A stretch of DNA of 64,000 nt, taken from VXOI01 sp965197575. Its GTDB lineage: Bacteria; Chloroflexota; Dehalococcoidia; Lucifugimonadales; UBA3495. The stretch's first letter is position 1. Every line of letters begins with the position of its first letter. The DNA is taken from positions 4,464,001 through 4,528,000 of the forward strand of contig OZ240214.1 in assembly GCA_965197575.1 (NCBI GenBank), written 5' to 3'. The translations under genes were made by a program, and so were the position numbers. Below the pieces are notes generated by a model, which saw only the letters and a program-made list of their open reading frames with translations, was not told the origin of the DNA and ran no database searches. This document shows, piece by piece, positions 7,483 to 15,531 of this stretch.

Positions 7483-8163
7483 ATGACGCTGGCGATAACC
7501 ACCAGGGCGCTCCCGGAGGCGTTGCTGCATTTCCGCGCGGCGCTGGCGGCGGGCGCGCCGTGGCACCGGGCGCTGCTGGAGGCGATGGCGCTGTGGACGC
7601 TGCCGGAGGAGACGTTTCAGGGCCGCACGAATAAGTACATCATCGGCGGCGAGGCGTTCGACTGGCTGCTGCTGGCGCAACGGCTGTGCGCCGAGGCCGA
7701 CGGCGCGATTCCGGCGGAGCAGGAGGAGTCGCTGCTGTTCGAGGGCCGGCTGCCGGAGCGCTTGGACGACGGAGAGTTCCGCGACCTGCTCGGCCCCAGC
7801 AAGTACCGCGCCTATCTGAATTACCACTACGGGGTGGTGCTGGAGGAGGCGCTGCAACTGGACGCCGAGGAGGAGGCCCGCAAGCGGCACACGGCCCGGG
7901 GCTACGCCGACAGCGAGGGGCTGGTGGAGGAAGCCTTCGCCCACCTTTACGCCAAGTCGCGCACCGAGCTGCTGGACCAGTTCCGCCGGGAGGCGGGCAT
8001 GGACCGGCGCCGCCGCCTGTCGCTGACCGACCTCAAGGAGTTCACCTACTGGCTGCACAAGCGGCGCATCCACCAGTGGGACCCGGCCCGCGTGGCCAGC
8101 GACACCCGCAAGGCCATCAAGCGCCTGGAAAGATTAACCACAGAGAGCACAGAGGGCAATTAG
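7483..8163 (+). CDS. Conserved-looking hypothetical protein, alpha-helical
   Basis: A 226-residue soluble, largely helical acidic/basic protein with no signal or membrane segment. Visible blocks are ETFQGRTNKYIIGGEAFDWL, DLLGPSKYRAYLNYHYGVVL, a cluster around EEARKRHTARGY, and DLKEFTYWLHKRRIHQW. I do not recognise the family. The last eight codons (TTESTEGN) and the TAG stop are encoded by the left arm of a family A repeat (8134-8197), so the repeat has replaced the native 3' end. It is followed closely by valS. Confidence 0.7.
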   Translation: MTLAITTRALPEALLHFRAALAAGAPWHRALLEAMALWTLPEETFQGRTNKYIIGGEAFDWLLLAQRLCAEADGAIPAEQEESLLFEGRLPERLDDGEFRDLLGPSKYRAYLNYHYGVVLEEALQLDAEEEARKRHTARGYADSEGLVEEAFAHLYAKSRTELLDQFRREAGMDRRRRLSLTDLKEFTYWLHKRRIHQWDPARVASDTRKAIKRLERLTTESTEGN

Positions 8164-8197
8164 GAATCTCTGTGTTCTCTGCGCTCTCTGTGGTTAA
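8134..8197. repeat. Dispersed repeat family A, perfect inverted ends
   Basis: The arms TTAACCACAGAGAGC (8134-8148) and GCTCTCTGTGGTTAA (8183-8197) are a perfect 15-bp inverted repeat in a 64-base element. The left arm is translated as the C-terminus of the upstream gene; the right arm ends nine bases before the valS ATG. Confidence 0.85.
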
Positions 8198-8205
8198 ATA
8201 AAAAC

Positions 8206-10959
8206 ATGGAGAGATTTTCGCCGATGATGCCCCCGGCCTATAACGCCGCCGACGTCGAGCAACGCATCTACCGGGAGTGGGAGTCCCAAGGCTACTTCCA
8301 CGCCCGCATCGAGAATGGCCGCGAGCCCTACGTGATCATCATGCCTCCGCCCAACGTGACGGGGGAGTTGCACTTGGGCCATGCGCTGGAAAAGGCGCTG
8401 GAGGACGCGCTGGTCCGCTGGCGGCGCATGAGCGGCCAGCCGACGCTCTGGCTGCCGGGCACCGACCACGCGGGCATCGCCACGCAGTGGGCCGTAGAGC
8501 GCCGCCTCGCCGAGGAGGGCAGCCCCGGCCGGCACGAGTTGGGCCGGGAGCGCTTCCTGGAGCTGGTCTGGGACCACGTGGACAAGTTCGGCGGCATCAT
8601 CCACGAGCAGTCGCGCCGCTTGGGCATATCCGCAGACTGGGAGCGGCACAAGTTCACGCTGGAGCCGGGGCCGAGCAACGCCGTCCGCACCACGTTCGTC
8701 AACCTCTACCGCAAGGGACTCATCTACCGCCACGAGCGCATCATCAACTGGTGTACCCGCTGCGCCACCGCCCTGTCGGACCTGGAAGTCGATTACCAGG
8801 ACGTTGACGGCAAGCTCTACTATATCCAGTACCCCCTCGAAAACCCTCTCCCTCCGGGAGAGGGCCAGGGTGAGGGCGTTACTTGCCTGACCGTCGCCTC
8901 GACCCGCCCCGAGACCATGCTCGGCGACACCGGCGTGGCCGTCCACCCCGACGACCCGCGCTACGACGGCGTCCGGGGCCGCAACGCCGTGCTGCCCATC
9001 ATGGAGCGGACCATCCCGGTGGTGGGCGACGCGGCCATCGACCCGGAGTTCGGCACCGGCGCGTTGAAGGTGACGCCGGGCAACGACACTCTGGACTTCG
9101 AGATCGGCCAGCGGCACAACCTGGAGTCCATCGACATCGTGGGCCTCGACGGCAACCTGACCCAGGCCGCAGGCAAGTATGCCGGGGTGGAGCGCTTCGA
9201 GGCCCGCCGCTTGGTGGTGGAGGAACTGGAACGCCTCGGGCGGCTGGAAAAAATCGAGGACTACGCGCATTCGGTGGGCCACTGCCAGCGGTGCAACTCG
9301 GTGGTGGAGCCGCTGGTCAGCCTGCAATGGTTCGTGAACGTGGGCAGCCACGAGCAGCCGGACAGCATCGCGGGCCGGGCCCACGCGGCGGTGGCCACCG
9401 GCGAGATAACGCTGGTGCCGGAGCGGTTCACCCGCGTCTACCTGAACTGGCTGGAGAACATCCGCGACTGGTGCATCAGCCGCCAGCTCTGGTGGGGGCA
9501 CCGCATCCCGGTCTGGTACTGCGCCGCCTGCCGCCACATGACCGCTGCGGTGGACGACCCGGCAGCCTGCGAGTCCTGCGGCTCGACGGAGTTGGAACAG
9601 GACGCCGACGTTCTGGACACCTGGTTCAGTTCCGGGCTGTGGCCTCACTCGACGCTGGGCTGGCCGGAGCAGACCGAAGACTTCGACTATTTCTACCCGA
9701 CCACGGTGCTGGAAACGGGGTACGACATCCTGTTTTTCTGGGTGGCCCGCATGATCATGCTGGGCATCGAGAACACCGGCTCGGTCCCGTTCCGCACCGT
9801 CTTCCTGCACGGGCTGATCCGCGACGCCACCGGCGCGAAGATGAGCAAGACTCGCGGCAACACGATGGACCCGCTGGAGCTGGTCGAGAAGTACGGCACC
9901 GACGCCCTGCGTTTCGCGCTGACCACCGGCACTGCGCCCGGCAACGACCTGCGCTTCACCGAGAACCGGCTGGAGGCGGGACGCAACTTCGCCAACAAGA
10001 TCTGGAACGCCGCCCGGTTCGTCATCTCCGGGCTGGAAGGACAGTCGGGCCTGGAGGGCTGGAGCGACCTGCCCGCCCCGGAACACCGGGAGGACCGCTG
10101 GATCGTCAGCCGCCTGGACCGGATGACCGCCGACGTCAACCGCTCGTTGGAGGGCTTCGAGTTGGGGGACGCCCAGCAGCGGCTCTACGAGTTCATCTGG
10201 AACGACTACTGCGACTGGTACATCGAGATGGCCAAAGTGAGGATGCGCGCCGGTTCCGGTCCGTCGCCATTGCCCACGCTGGCCCACGTGCTGGAGCGCA
10301 CGCTGCGGCTCCTCCATCCCTTCATGCCTTTCATCACCGAGGAAATCTGGCAGGCGTTGCACGCGGCAAATGACGCTGGCGCGCGGGTCGGGGCCACCGC
10401 CGCTGATGGGGATTCCCTGCGTCCGGCGTCCATTATGCTGGCCCCCTATCCTGTTTCCGGCGGTCGCATCGACGACGAGGCCGAAGAAGAAATCGGGCTG
10501 GTGATGCAGGCCATCCGGGCCGTGCGCAACACCCGCGCCCAACTCCGCATCCCGCCCGCCCAGCGACTGGAGGCGGTGGTGGAGGCCAACGGCCGCCGCA
10601 GCGCAATCGAGGGAGAGGCCGACGTAATCCGCGCCCTCTCCCGCGTGGAGCCGTTGCGCATCGTAGCCGAGGGGTCCGGCGCCCAAGACGCGCGGAAGGG
10701 GGTGACGCTGGTAGTCAACCCGCTGGTGGTAAGGCTGCCATTGGAGGGCGTAGTCGACCTGACCGCCGAGGGCGAGCGCCTGAAGTCCGAGTTGGCCGAC
10801 TGCCTCAAGAACCTGGAGCGGGTCGAGAAGCTGGTCGCCAATCCCAACTTCCGCAGCAAGGCCAAACCTGAAGTCGTCGAGGCCGAGGAAGGCCGCCTGA
10901 ACGACCTCCGGGACCGCAAGCAGCGTTTGGACGAAATCTTGGAGCAGTTAGCCAGCTAG
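8206..10959 (+). CDS. valS: Valyl-tRNA synthetase
   Basis: A 917-residue class I synthetase that charges tRNA-Val and edits mischarged threonine. HIGH-type motif HLGHA at residues 56-60; KMSKT at 545-549 (KMSKS variant); signature GTDHAGIATQ; editing domain with STRPETMLGDT; and the C-terminal valS coiled-coil arm (LKSELADCLKNLERVEKLV). An ATG at 8224 with GGAGAG nine bases ahead is a credible alternative start and fits the family N-terminus (MPPAYNAADVE). Oddity: residues 214-224 (PLPPGEGQGEG), just before the editing-domain motif, are encoded by an in-frame palindromic repeat (8844-8878). The rest of the gene is intact and must be functional. Confidence 0.97.
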   Translation: MERFSPMMPPAYNAADVEQRIYREWESQGYFHARIENGREPYVIIMPPPNVTGELHLGHALEKALEDALVRWRRMSGQPTLWLPGTDHAGIATQWAVERRLAEEGSPGRHELGRERFLELVWDHVDKFGGIIHEQSRRLGISADWERHKFTLEPGPSNAVRTTFVNLYRKGLIYRHERIINWCTRCATALSDLEVDYQDVDGKLYYIQYPLENPLPPGEGQGEGVTCLTVASTRPETMLGDTGVAVHPDDPRYDGVRGRNAVLPIMERTIPVVGDAAIDPEFGTGALKVTPGNDTLDFEIGQRHNLESIDIVGLDGNLTQAAGKYAGVERFEARRLVVEELERLGRLEKIEDYAHSVGHCQRCNSVVEPLVSLQWFVNVGSHEQPDSIAGRAHAAVATGEITLVPERFTRVYLNWLENIRDWCISRQLWWGHRIPVWYCAACRHMTAAVDDPAACESCGSTELEQDADVLDTWFSSGLWPHSTLGWPEQTEDFDYFYPTTVLETGYDILFFWVARMIMLGIENTGSVPFRTVFLHGLIRDATGAKMSKTRGNTMDPLELVEKYGTDALRFALTTGTAPGNDLRFTENRLEAGRNFANKIWNAARFVISGLEGQSGLEGWSDLPAPEHREDRWIVSRLDRMTADVNRSLEGFELGDAQQRLYEFIWNDYCDWYIEMAKVRMRAGSGPSPLPTLAHVLERTLRLLHPFMPFITEEIWQALHAANDAGARVGATAADGDSLRPASIMLAPYPVSGGRIDDEAEEEIGLVMQAIRAVRNTRAQLRIPPAQRLEAVVEANGRRSAIEGEADVIRALSRVEPLRIVAEGSGAQDARKGVTLVVNPLVVRLPLEGVVDLTAEGERLKSELADCLKNLERVEKLVANPNFRSKAKPEVVEAEEGRLNDLRDRKQRLDEILEQLAS
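8844..8878 (+). repeat. Family B palindromic repeat translated within valS
   Basis: The CCCTCTCCCTCCGGGAGAGG palindrome plus the CCAGGGTGAGGGCG tail matches the intergenic family B copies. Here it adds 11 codons without shifting the frame, in a loop of the editing domain. Confidence 0.85.
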
Positions 10960-10963
10960 CCAA

Positions 10964-11452
10964 GTGCGCGATGGCGAGCGACGCGAGTCAATTTGGAGCG
11001 TCCCGGAATCGAGGCGGGCCCTCTATTTCGCGCTGTTCTCCGTACTGACCCTGGCCGGGAGTGGTCTGGTATGCTGGTATGAGATATTCCGAGGCGCCGG
11101 GGGCGGCCCGGTGGAGATCGTACTGTCCATTGCACGGGGAGTATCCATCGTGACCTTGGCGTCGGCGGGATTATCAGTCTCCTTAATAGAAGGTGGGAGG
11201 CTCATCATGGTAGTAGGCGACTACTTGGATCGCTGGCTGCAAGACAGGCGAACGAAGCGAATCCAGAAAGCCCGGAACGAAGGAGCCGAGGAAGGGAGGG
11301 CGCAAGGGAGGGCGCAAGGAACTACAGAGGGACAAGCGCGGACCCATGCGATGTGGGAAGAGTGGAACAACCGCCGAATGGCCGCCGAGGCCACGGGCGC
11401 AAGGTTCGATGAGCTGCCGCCAACGGTCCAAGCCAACGGCCGCGAAGAGTAG
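10964..11452 (+). CDS. Two-helix membrane protein with charged Arg/Glu/Gly tail
   Basis: 162 residues from a GTG four bases after the valS stop. Two membrane helices (about residues 19-42 and 52-86), then a hydrophilic tail with repeats EEGRAQGRAQG and a tryptophan-containing MWEEWNNRRMAAEATG segment. The same plan (two helices then a GR/EER-rich helix) occurs in the protein at 40732-41133, suggesting a paralogous family. Function unknown. It lies between valS and aroE and ends seven bases before aroE, so it is probably co-transcribed. Confidence 0.65.
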   Translation: MRDGERRESIWSVPESRRALYFALFSVLTLAGSGLVCWYEIFRGAGGGPVEIVLSIARGVSIVTLASAGLSVSLIEGGRLIMVVGDYLDRWLQDRRTKRIQKARNEGAEEGRAQGRAQGTTEGQARTHAMWEEWNNRRMAAEATGARFDELPPTVQANGREE

Positions 11453-11459
11453 CCACGCC

Positions 11460-12308
11460 GTGACGCAGCGACTGGGCATCATCGGCCACCCCATCGGTCA
11501 TTCCATCTCGCCCGTGTTCCAGCAGGCCGCGCTGGACCACTTGGCCATCGACGGCGTGTACGAGAAGTGGGACGTGGTCCCGGAAGGCGTGGGCGCGTTC
11601 TTGGACGGGCTGAGAGCGCCGGGGACGTTGGGGATTAACGTCACCGTTCCCCACAAGGAAGCCGTCGTGCCGTTCCTGGACGAGGTGGACGACTGGGCTT
11701 CCGCTGCCGGGGCCGTCAACACCATCGTCAACCGGCAGGGCAGGCTCACCGGCCACAACACCGACGGCATCGGCTTTCTACGGGCGTTGCGGGACGGCGC
11801 GGGGTTCGACCCGACGGGCAAGCGGGCGCTGATTCTGGGGGCTGGCGGAGCGGCGCGGGGGGTTGTGCTGGCGCTGGCCAGGGCCGGGGCTGGGTCGATG
11901 GTGATCGCCAACCGTACAGAGGAGCGGGCTGGGCGTTTGGCTGGGCTGTCCGAGAGCAACGGCGTGTCCGCGTCGGCGTGTTCACTGATAGACGCTGCCG
12001 GGGCCGCTGAGACTGCCGACTTGATCGTTAACTGCACTACCGTCGGGATGTCCCACGGCCCCGACGAGTCCGGCTCGCCCCTTTCCGCAGAGCAAATCCC
12101 GTCCGCCTGCTTGGTCAACGATTTGGTCTATAACCCGCTGGAAACTCCGTTGCTCCGCGAAGCCGCCCGCGCCGGAGCGTCGGTCTTGGGCGGAATTGAA
12201 ATGCTGGTCTACCAGGGGGCCGCCTCCTTCGAGATGTGGACGGAGCAGCCCGCTCCGGTGCAGGTGATGTTGAAGGCAGCCATCGCCGAAATGCAGGCGA
12301 GAAGTTAA
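11460..12308 (+). CDS. aroE: Shikimate dehydrogenase
   Basis: 282 residues from a GTG at 11460, set by the conserved start VTQRLGIIGHPIGHSISP. Reduces 3-dehydroshikimate to shikimate with NADPH. Substrate motifs SISP and NVTVPHKE (catalytic lysine), AVNTIV and HNTDGIGF are present, followed by the Rossmann loop GAGGAARGV, NRT and NCTTVGM. Full length for the family. aroC follows 22 bases downstream, forming a shikimate-pathway pair. Confidence 0.95.
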   Translation: MTQRLGIIGHPIGHSISPVFQQAALDHLAIDGVYEKWDVVPEGVGAFLDGLRAPGTLGINVTVPHKEAVVPFLDEVDDWASAAGAVNTIVNRQGRLTGHNTDGIGFLRALRDGAGFDPTGKRALILGAGGAARGVVLALARAGAGSMVIANRTEERAGRLAGLSESNGVSASACSLIDAAGAAETADLIVNCTTVGMSHGPDESGSPLSAEQIPSACLVNDLVYNPLETPLLREAARAGASVLGGIEMLVYQGAASFEMWTEQPAPVQVMLKAAIAEMQARS

Positions 12309-12327
12309 ACCACAGAGAGCACAGAGG
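12305..12327 (+). repeat. Family A half-copy forming the aroC ribosome-binding region
   Basis: TTAAACCACAGAGAGCACAG is one arm of family A. It contains the aroE stop codon, and its continuation AGAGGT lies just before the aroC ATG, where it can serve as the Shine-Dalgarno. Confidence 0.65.
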
Positions 12328-12330
12328 TAT

Positions 12331-13521
12331 ATGGTCCGTTTTACCACTGCTGGCGAGTCCCACGGCCAGGGTCTTGTGATTATTGTCGAGGGCGTCCCGG
12401 CCGGGTTGCCCGTCGACGAGGACTACATTGGCGTCCACTTGGCCCGCCGTCAGAAGGGTTACGGGCGTGGCGGCCGTATGCTCATCGAGCAGGACCGCGC
12501 CCATATCATCTCCGGCGTCCGGCACGGCATGACCTTGGGCAGCCCCATCGGGATGACCGTGGAAAACAAGGACTGGGCCAACTGGGAAGAGGCCATGTCG
12601 GTGCGCCCCCTGGACGGCCCGCCCGAAAGCCCGCGCACCCAGCGAATCACCCGGCTCCGGCCCGGCCACGCCGACCTGCCCGGCGCGATGAAGTATGGGT
12701 TCGAAGACGTCCGCAACGTCCTCGAACGGGCCAGCGCCCGGGAAACCGCCGCGCGGGTTGCCGCGGGCGCGGTCGCTCTTCGGCTGTTGCAAGAGTTTGG
12801 CATCGAAGTCCACAGCCACGTCGTTTCCATCGGCGCAGTCCAGGCCAGCCCGCCCCAGAGAATTGATGCCATCGACTGGGTTGCGGTGGAGGAATCGCCG
12901 GTCCGTTGCGCCGACGCCGCCGCCGCCGGTCGCATGGCTCAGGAAATCGACGGGGCGAAGGACGCGGGCGACACCGTTGGCGGCACAGTGGAGATCATCG
13001 CCGAGAACGTCCCCATCGGGCTTGGCTCCCATGTGTCGTGGGACCGCAAGATCGACGCTCAAATTGCCCAAGCGTTGATGTCCATCAACGCGGTGAAGGC
13101 CGTATCCTTGGGGCCAGGCTGGGAAATCGCCGAACGCTTCGGCTCCCAGGTGCAGGACGTCATCCAGCCGGTAACCGACCCCGACCGTCCTTGGCAGCGC
13201 CAGACCAACAACTTGGGCGGCACCGAGGGCGGCATGACCAACGGTATGCCCTTGGTGGCCCGCTTCGTCGTCAAGCCCATCGCCACTATGCTCAACCCTC
13301 TGCCCTCGGTCGACTTGGACACCGGCGAAGAAGTGCAGGCCCATTACGAACGCTCCGACATCTGCCAGGCCCCTCCCGCCTGCGTGGTGGGAGAGGCGAT
13401 GGTCGCGTTGGTACTGGCGGGGGCGTTCATGGAAAAGTTCGGCGGCGACTCCATCCCCGAGACGCGCCGAAACTTTGAGGGCTACGTCAAGACCGTTGGC
13501 CCGCGCCGGGTCTACCAGTAA
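12331..13521 (+). CDS. aroC: Chorismate synthase
   Basis: A 396-residue enzyme of the last common aromatic step, converting EPSP to chorismate using reduced FMN. Signature blocks are GESHGQGLVIIVEGVPAG, RRQKGYGRGGRM, SGVRHGMTLGSPIGM, RPGHADLPGAMKYGF, RASARETAARVAAGA and the C-terminal TEGGMTNGMPLVARFVVKPI. Full length. The start codon lies three bases after a family A repeat arm that supplies the ribosome-binding sequence. Confidence 0.96.
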   Translation: MVRFTTAGESHGQGLVIIVEGVPAGLPVDEDYIGVHLARRQKGYGRGGRMLIEQDRAHIISGVRHGMTLGSPIGMTVENKDWANWEEAMSVRPLDGPPESPRTQRITRLRPGHADLPGAMKYGFEDVRNVLERASARETAARVAAGAVALRLLQEFGIEVHSHVVSIGAVQASPPQRIDAIDWVAVEESPVRCADAAAAGRMAQEIDGAKDAGDTVGGTVEIIAENVPIGLGSHVSWDRKIDAQIAQALMSINAVKAVSLGPGWEIAERFGSQVQDVIQPVTDPDRPWQRQTNNLGGTEGGMTNGMPLVARFVVKPIATMLNPLPSVDLDTGEEVQAHYERSDICQAPPACVVGEAMVALVLAGAFMEKFGGDSIPETRRNFEGYVKTVGPRRVYQ

Positions 13522-13525
13522 CCCC

Positions 13526-14527
13526 ATGAAGTTCGGCGTCACCCTTCTGCCCGACGGCCTCGCCTCGCTCCGGGGTCGTGCCAGGCTGGCCGAGGAGATG
13601 GGCTTCGACTATATCGGTATCGGCGACTCCCAGTCCCTCTTCCGCGAGCTTTACGTCTCTCTGAGTGTGGTCGCGACGGCTACTTCCAAGGTCCGGCTCG
13701 GCCCAACGGTCACCAACCCCCTGACCCGCCATCCCGCAGTCACCGCGGCCGCCATCGCCTCGGTGAACGAGCTTTCCGGTGGGCGGGCCTTCCTGGGAAT
13801 CGGCACCGGCGACAGCGCGGTGCTCAACCTCGGCCTGAAGCCCGCCCGCATGGCGCAGGTCCATGACTACCTGCAAGCGGTTCGCGGCGTCCTCTCCGGC
13901 GAGCAGGTAGACTACTGGGGTGACCGCATCCACGTGCGTTGGCCGGAGGGCCCGGTGCCGATTGCCATGTCGGCCGAGGGGCCGCGGACACTGGCGTTGG
14001 CCGGATCAGTCGCCGACGCCGCCATCGTGCATACTGGGCTCACCGGCGAAGTGCTGGACGATACCGTTGCCCGCATCCGCGAGGGAGAGCGGGCCGCCGG
14101 ACGTGCCGAGGGATCGGTGGAGGTCTGGGCCTTCGCCAAGTGCAACATTGCCGACAGCCGCGAGACCGCTATCGACGAGATCAAGATGGCCTTGGCGGCG
14201 TCCGGCCATCACGCCTTTCGCTTCACCCTGGACGGCAAGAACGTGCCCGCCGAGCTGCGCGAGCCGGTGGCCCTGCTGCAAAGGGAATACGTGGCGGCGG
14301 AGCACGAGCAGGTGGGCGACACCCGCAACGCGCGACTGACCGACGAACTCGGCTTGACCGATTACTTGGCCGACCGTTTCGCCGTCGCCGGCACCCCCGG
14401 CGAATGCTTGAGCAAAGTCCACGCCATCGCCAGCCACGGCGTCGACGTCCTGCTGATCACCGCCATCGGTCCCCGCCCCGACGAAATCATCCGCCGCTTC
14501 GGCCAAGAAATCATCGCCCGCTTCTAA
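13526..14527 (+). CDS. LLM-class (luciferase-like) flavin/F420-dependent oxidoreductase
   Basis: 333 residues from the ATG at 13526 (MKFGVTLLPDG), four bases after aroC; an upstream in-frame extension overlaps aroC and is rejected. TIM-barrel luciferase-like monooxygenase fold: ARLAEEMGFDYIGIGD near the N-terminus, VRLGPTVTNPLTRHPAV, and GRAFLGIGTGDSA. This group includes F420-dependent reductases related to methylene-tetrahydromethanopterin reductase as well as FMN monooxygenases; the substrate cannot be told from sequence. It may be expressed with aroEC. Confidence 0.85.
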   Translation: MKFGVTLLPDGLASLRGRARLAEEMGFDYIGIGDSQSLFRELYVSLSVVATATSKVRLGPTVTNPLTRHPAVTAAAIASVNELSGGRAFLGIGTGDSAVLNLGLKPARMAQVHDYLQAVRGVLSGEQVDYWGDRIHVRWPEGPVPIAMSAEGPRTLALAGSVADAAIVHTGLTGEVLDDTVARIREGERAAGRAEGSVEVWAFAKCNIADSRETAIDEIKMALAASGHHAFRFTLDGKNVPAELREPVALLQREYVAAEHEQVGDTRNARLTDELGLTDYLADRFAVAGTPGECLSKVHAIASHGVDVLLITAIGPRPDEIIRRFGQEIIARF

Positions 14528-14555
14528 ACGGCGTCCGACGTGAGTCCGTTGGGGC

Positions 14556-14583
14556 TTGATTCGGGGGCGGAATGCGTTAAACT
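14556..14583 (+). promoter_or_regulatory. Possible promoter of the SelW-like gene
   Basis: TTGATT (14556-14561), 16-base spacer and TAAACT (14578-14583), about 38 bases before the ATG at 14622. Confidence 0.45.
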
Positions 14584-14621
14584 AGGGACGGCTCAAGCTC
14601 GAATATTCGTGGAGGATTTAC

Positions 14622-14906
14622 ATGGAAGGCAAAGTCCAGATTGAGATTACCTACTGCGTTAGTTGACAGCATCTCGGAACGGCCACGTGGATGGCCAACG
14701 AGTTTTTCCGGCATTTCGGTCCTGACGCAGCCGTGGCGATTTCCCCTCGCGGCCAGAGCATCATGGAGGTGTTCGTGGACGGTGAGCGCATCTTCGACAA
14801 GAAGGGCGAAGGGAACATTTTCCCCGACTTGGGCCGGGTTCGCAAAATGATGGCTTACGTGCGTGAGAGGATCGCCAATCAGGAGCTGGTCGCCGCTGAC
14901 GACTAG
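14622..14906 (+). CDS. Rdx/SelW-like selenoprotein with CxxU motif (in-frame TGA = selenocysteine)
   Basis: 94 residues if TGA at 14664-14666 is read through. Start: ATG at 14622 after TGGAGGA. The N-terminus is MEGKVQIEITYCVSUQHLG: a beta strand followed by C12-V-S-U15, the redox site of the SelW/SelT/SelH (Rdx) thioredoxin-like family. The frame continues with WMANEFFRHFGPDAAVAISP, FEVF-type strand MEVFVDGERIFDKK, and GEGNIFPDLGRV, all typical of Rdx proteins. TGA stands exactly where selenocysteine or its cysteine replacement occurs, and a bSECIS-like hairpin follows at once. A gene caller would miss it or split it at the TGA. Likely a small cytosolic thiol/selenol oxidoreductase. The selenocysteine machinery (selA, selB, selC, selD) must lie elsewhere. 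A nonsense mutation is the alternative but would be a striking coincidence. Confidence 0.85.
14673..14702 (+). promoter_or_regulatory. Candidate bacterial SECIS hairpin
   Basis: Six bases after the TGA: lower stem CTCG (14673-14676) with CGAG (14699-14702), small internal loop, upper stem GGCCA (14681-14685) with TGGCC (14692-14696), and apical loop CGTGGA with G in the second position. The loop begins 19 bases after the UGA, inside the spacing expected of the bSECIS model for SelB recognition. Confidence 0.7.
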
Positions 14907-14945
14907 GCAACTTCTCTCTTCCCTCAGAGATCTTTTCACAACCGG

Positions 14946-14976
14946 AAGGGGCGGGTCCGAAACCCGCCCCTTTACT
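14946..14976 (+). terminator. Rho-independent terminator
   Basis: The 11-bp stem AAGGGGCGGGT / ACCCGCCCCTT with loop CCGAA and T-rich tail TTACTATATT, 40 bases after the SelW-like gene. Confidence 0.85.
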
Positions 14977-15123
14977 ATATTCTAGTCTGAGAGAGGGTCA
15001 AGGCTAGTGCTCCCAAGCTCCTCCGCCAGCGGAAGGGGCCAGTTTTTTGTTTGACAGTGAACGTCCCCATGCTTCATCATTTTATTCACTGCGGGCAGGC
15101 CAACGCAGAAACCGGAGGCAACG

Positions 15124-15531
15124 ATGCTGGGGACCGAACGGGGCAGGGCCGTGATGGCTGACGCTTGGGCCCTCTATGACGACGCGATGGAGATGCTTGA
15201 GGAGGGTCGTATCCGCAACGCGGCGGAAAAGGCTTGGGGCGCCACCAAGCGGGCCACCGACGCCATGGTGCTGGAAATCACGGCGCAGGAACCGCAGTCC
15301 GCCGGGCAGGCGCGGAGTGCGCTTTTGGTACTTAGTAGGAGGGACCCGGAGTTTGTATCTCTGCGGGGCCGCTATAACAACAGGTCTGCCGACCTCCATG
15401 TCGCTTGTTTCTACGACGGCAGTTGCGAGCCGGAGAGCCTGATAATAGAGGAAATCCGTGAGACCGCCGACTACATCCGAGACGCGGAGCGACTGGCGGA
15501 ATCCTGGAAGCACGGCGGCAATTCAGCCTAG
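15124..15531 (+). CDS. PaREP1/HEPN-like small helical protein
   Basis: A 135-residue all-helical protein with the block ALYDDAMEMLEEGRIRNAAEKAW-GATKRATDAMV, which matches the PaREP1-type pattern (EKLWGAAxHA) shared with three other proteins in the window (43273, 56424, 56831). It carries RSADLH, an R-x4-H arrangement like the HEPN RNase motif. Such domains occur in toxins, substrate-binding partners of nucleotidyltransferases and uncharacterised archaeal families. No nucleotidyltransferase lies next to it. It overlaps the convergent tmk by nine bases at the 3' end. An ATG at 15154 is an alternative start. Confidence 0.65.
   Translation: MLGTERGRAVMADAWALYDDAMEMLEEGRIRNAAEKAWGATKRATDAMVLEITAQEPQSAGQARSALLVLSRRDPEFVSLRGRYNNRSADLHVACFYDGSCEPESLIIEEIRETADYIRDAERLAESWKHGGNSA

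Noticed and set aside
8194..10686. An 830-codon open frame on the minus strand opposite valS
   Set aside because: It is the complementary shadow of a GC-rich coding gene; it lacks recognisable domains and valS is unambiguous.
14664..14666. TGA in the SelW-like gene treated as a disabling mutation
   Set aside because: It falls exactly at the CxxU selenocysteine position, is followed by a suitable hairpin, and the rest of the frame has no other lesion.
14577..14939. A 120-codon minus-strand frame covering the SelW-like gene
   Set aside because: The plus strand has a ribosome-binding site, CxxU motif, Rdx homology and terminator; the minus frame has none.
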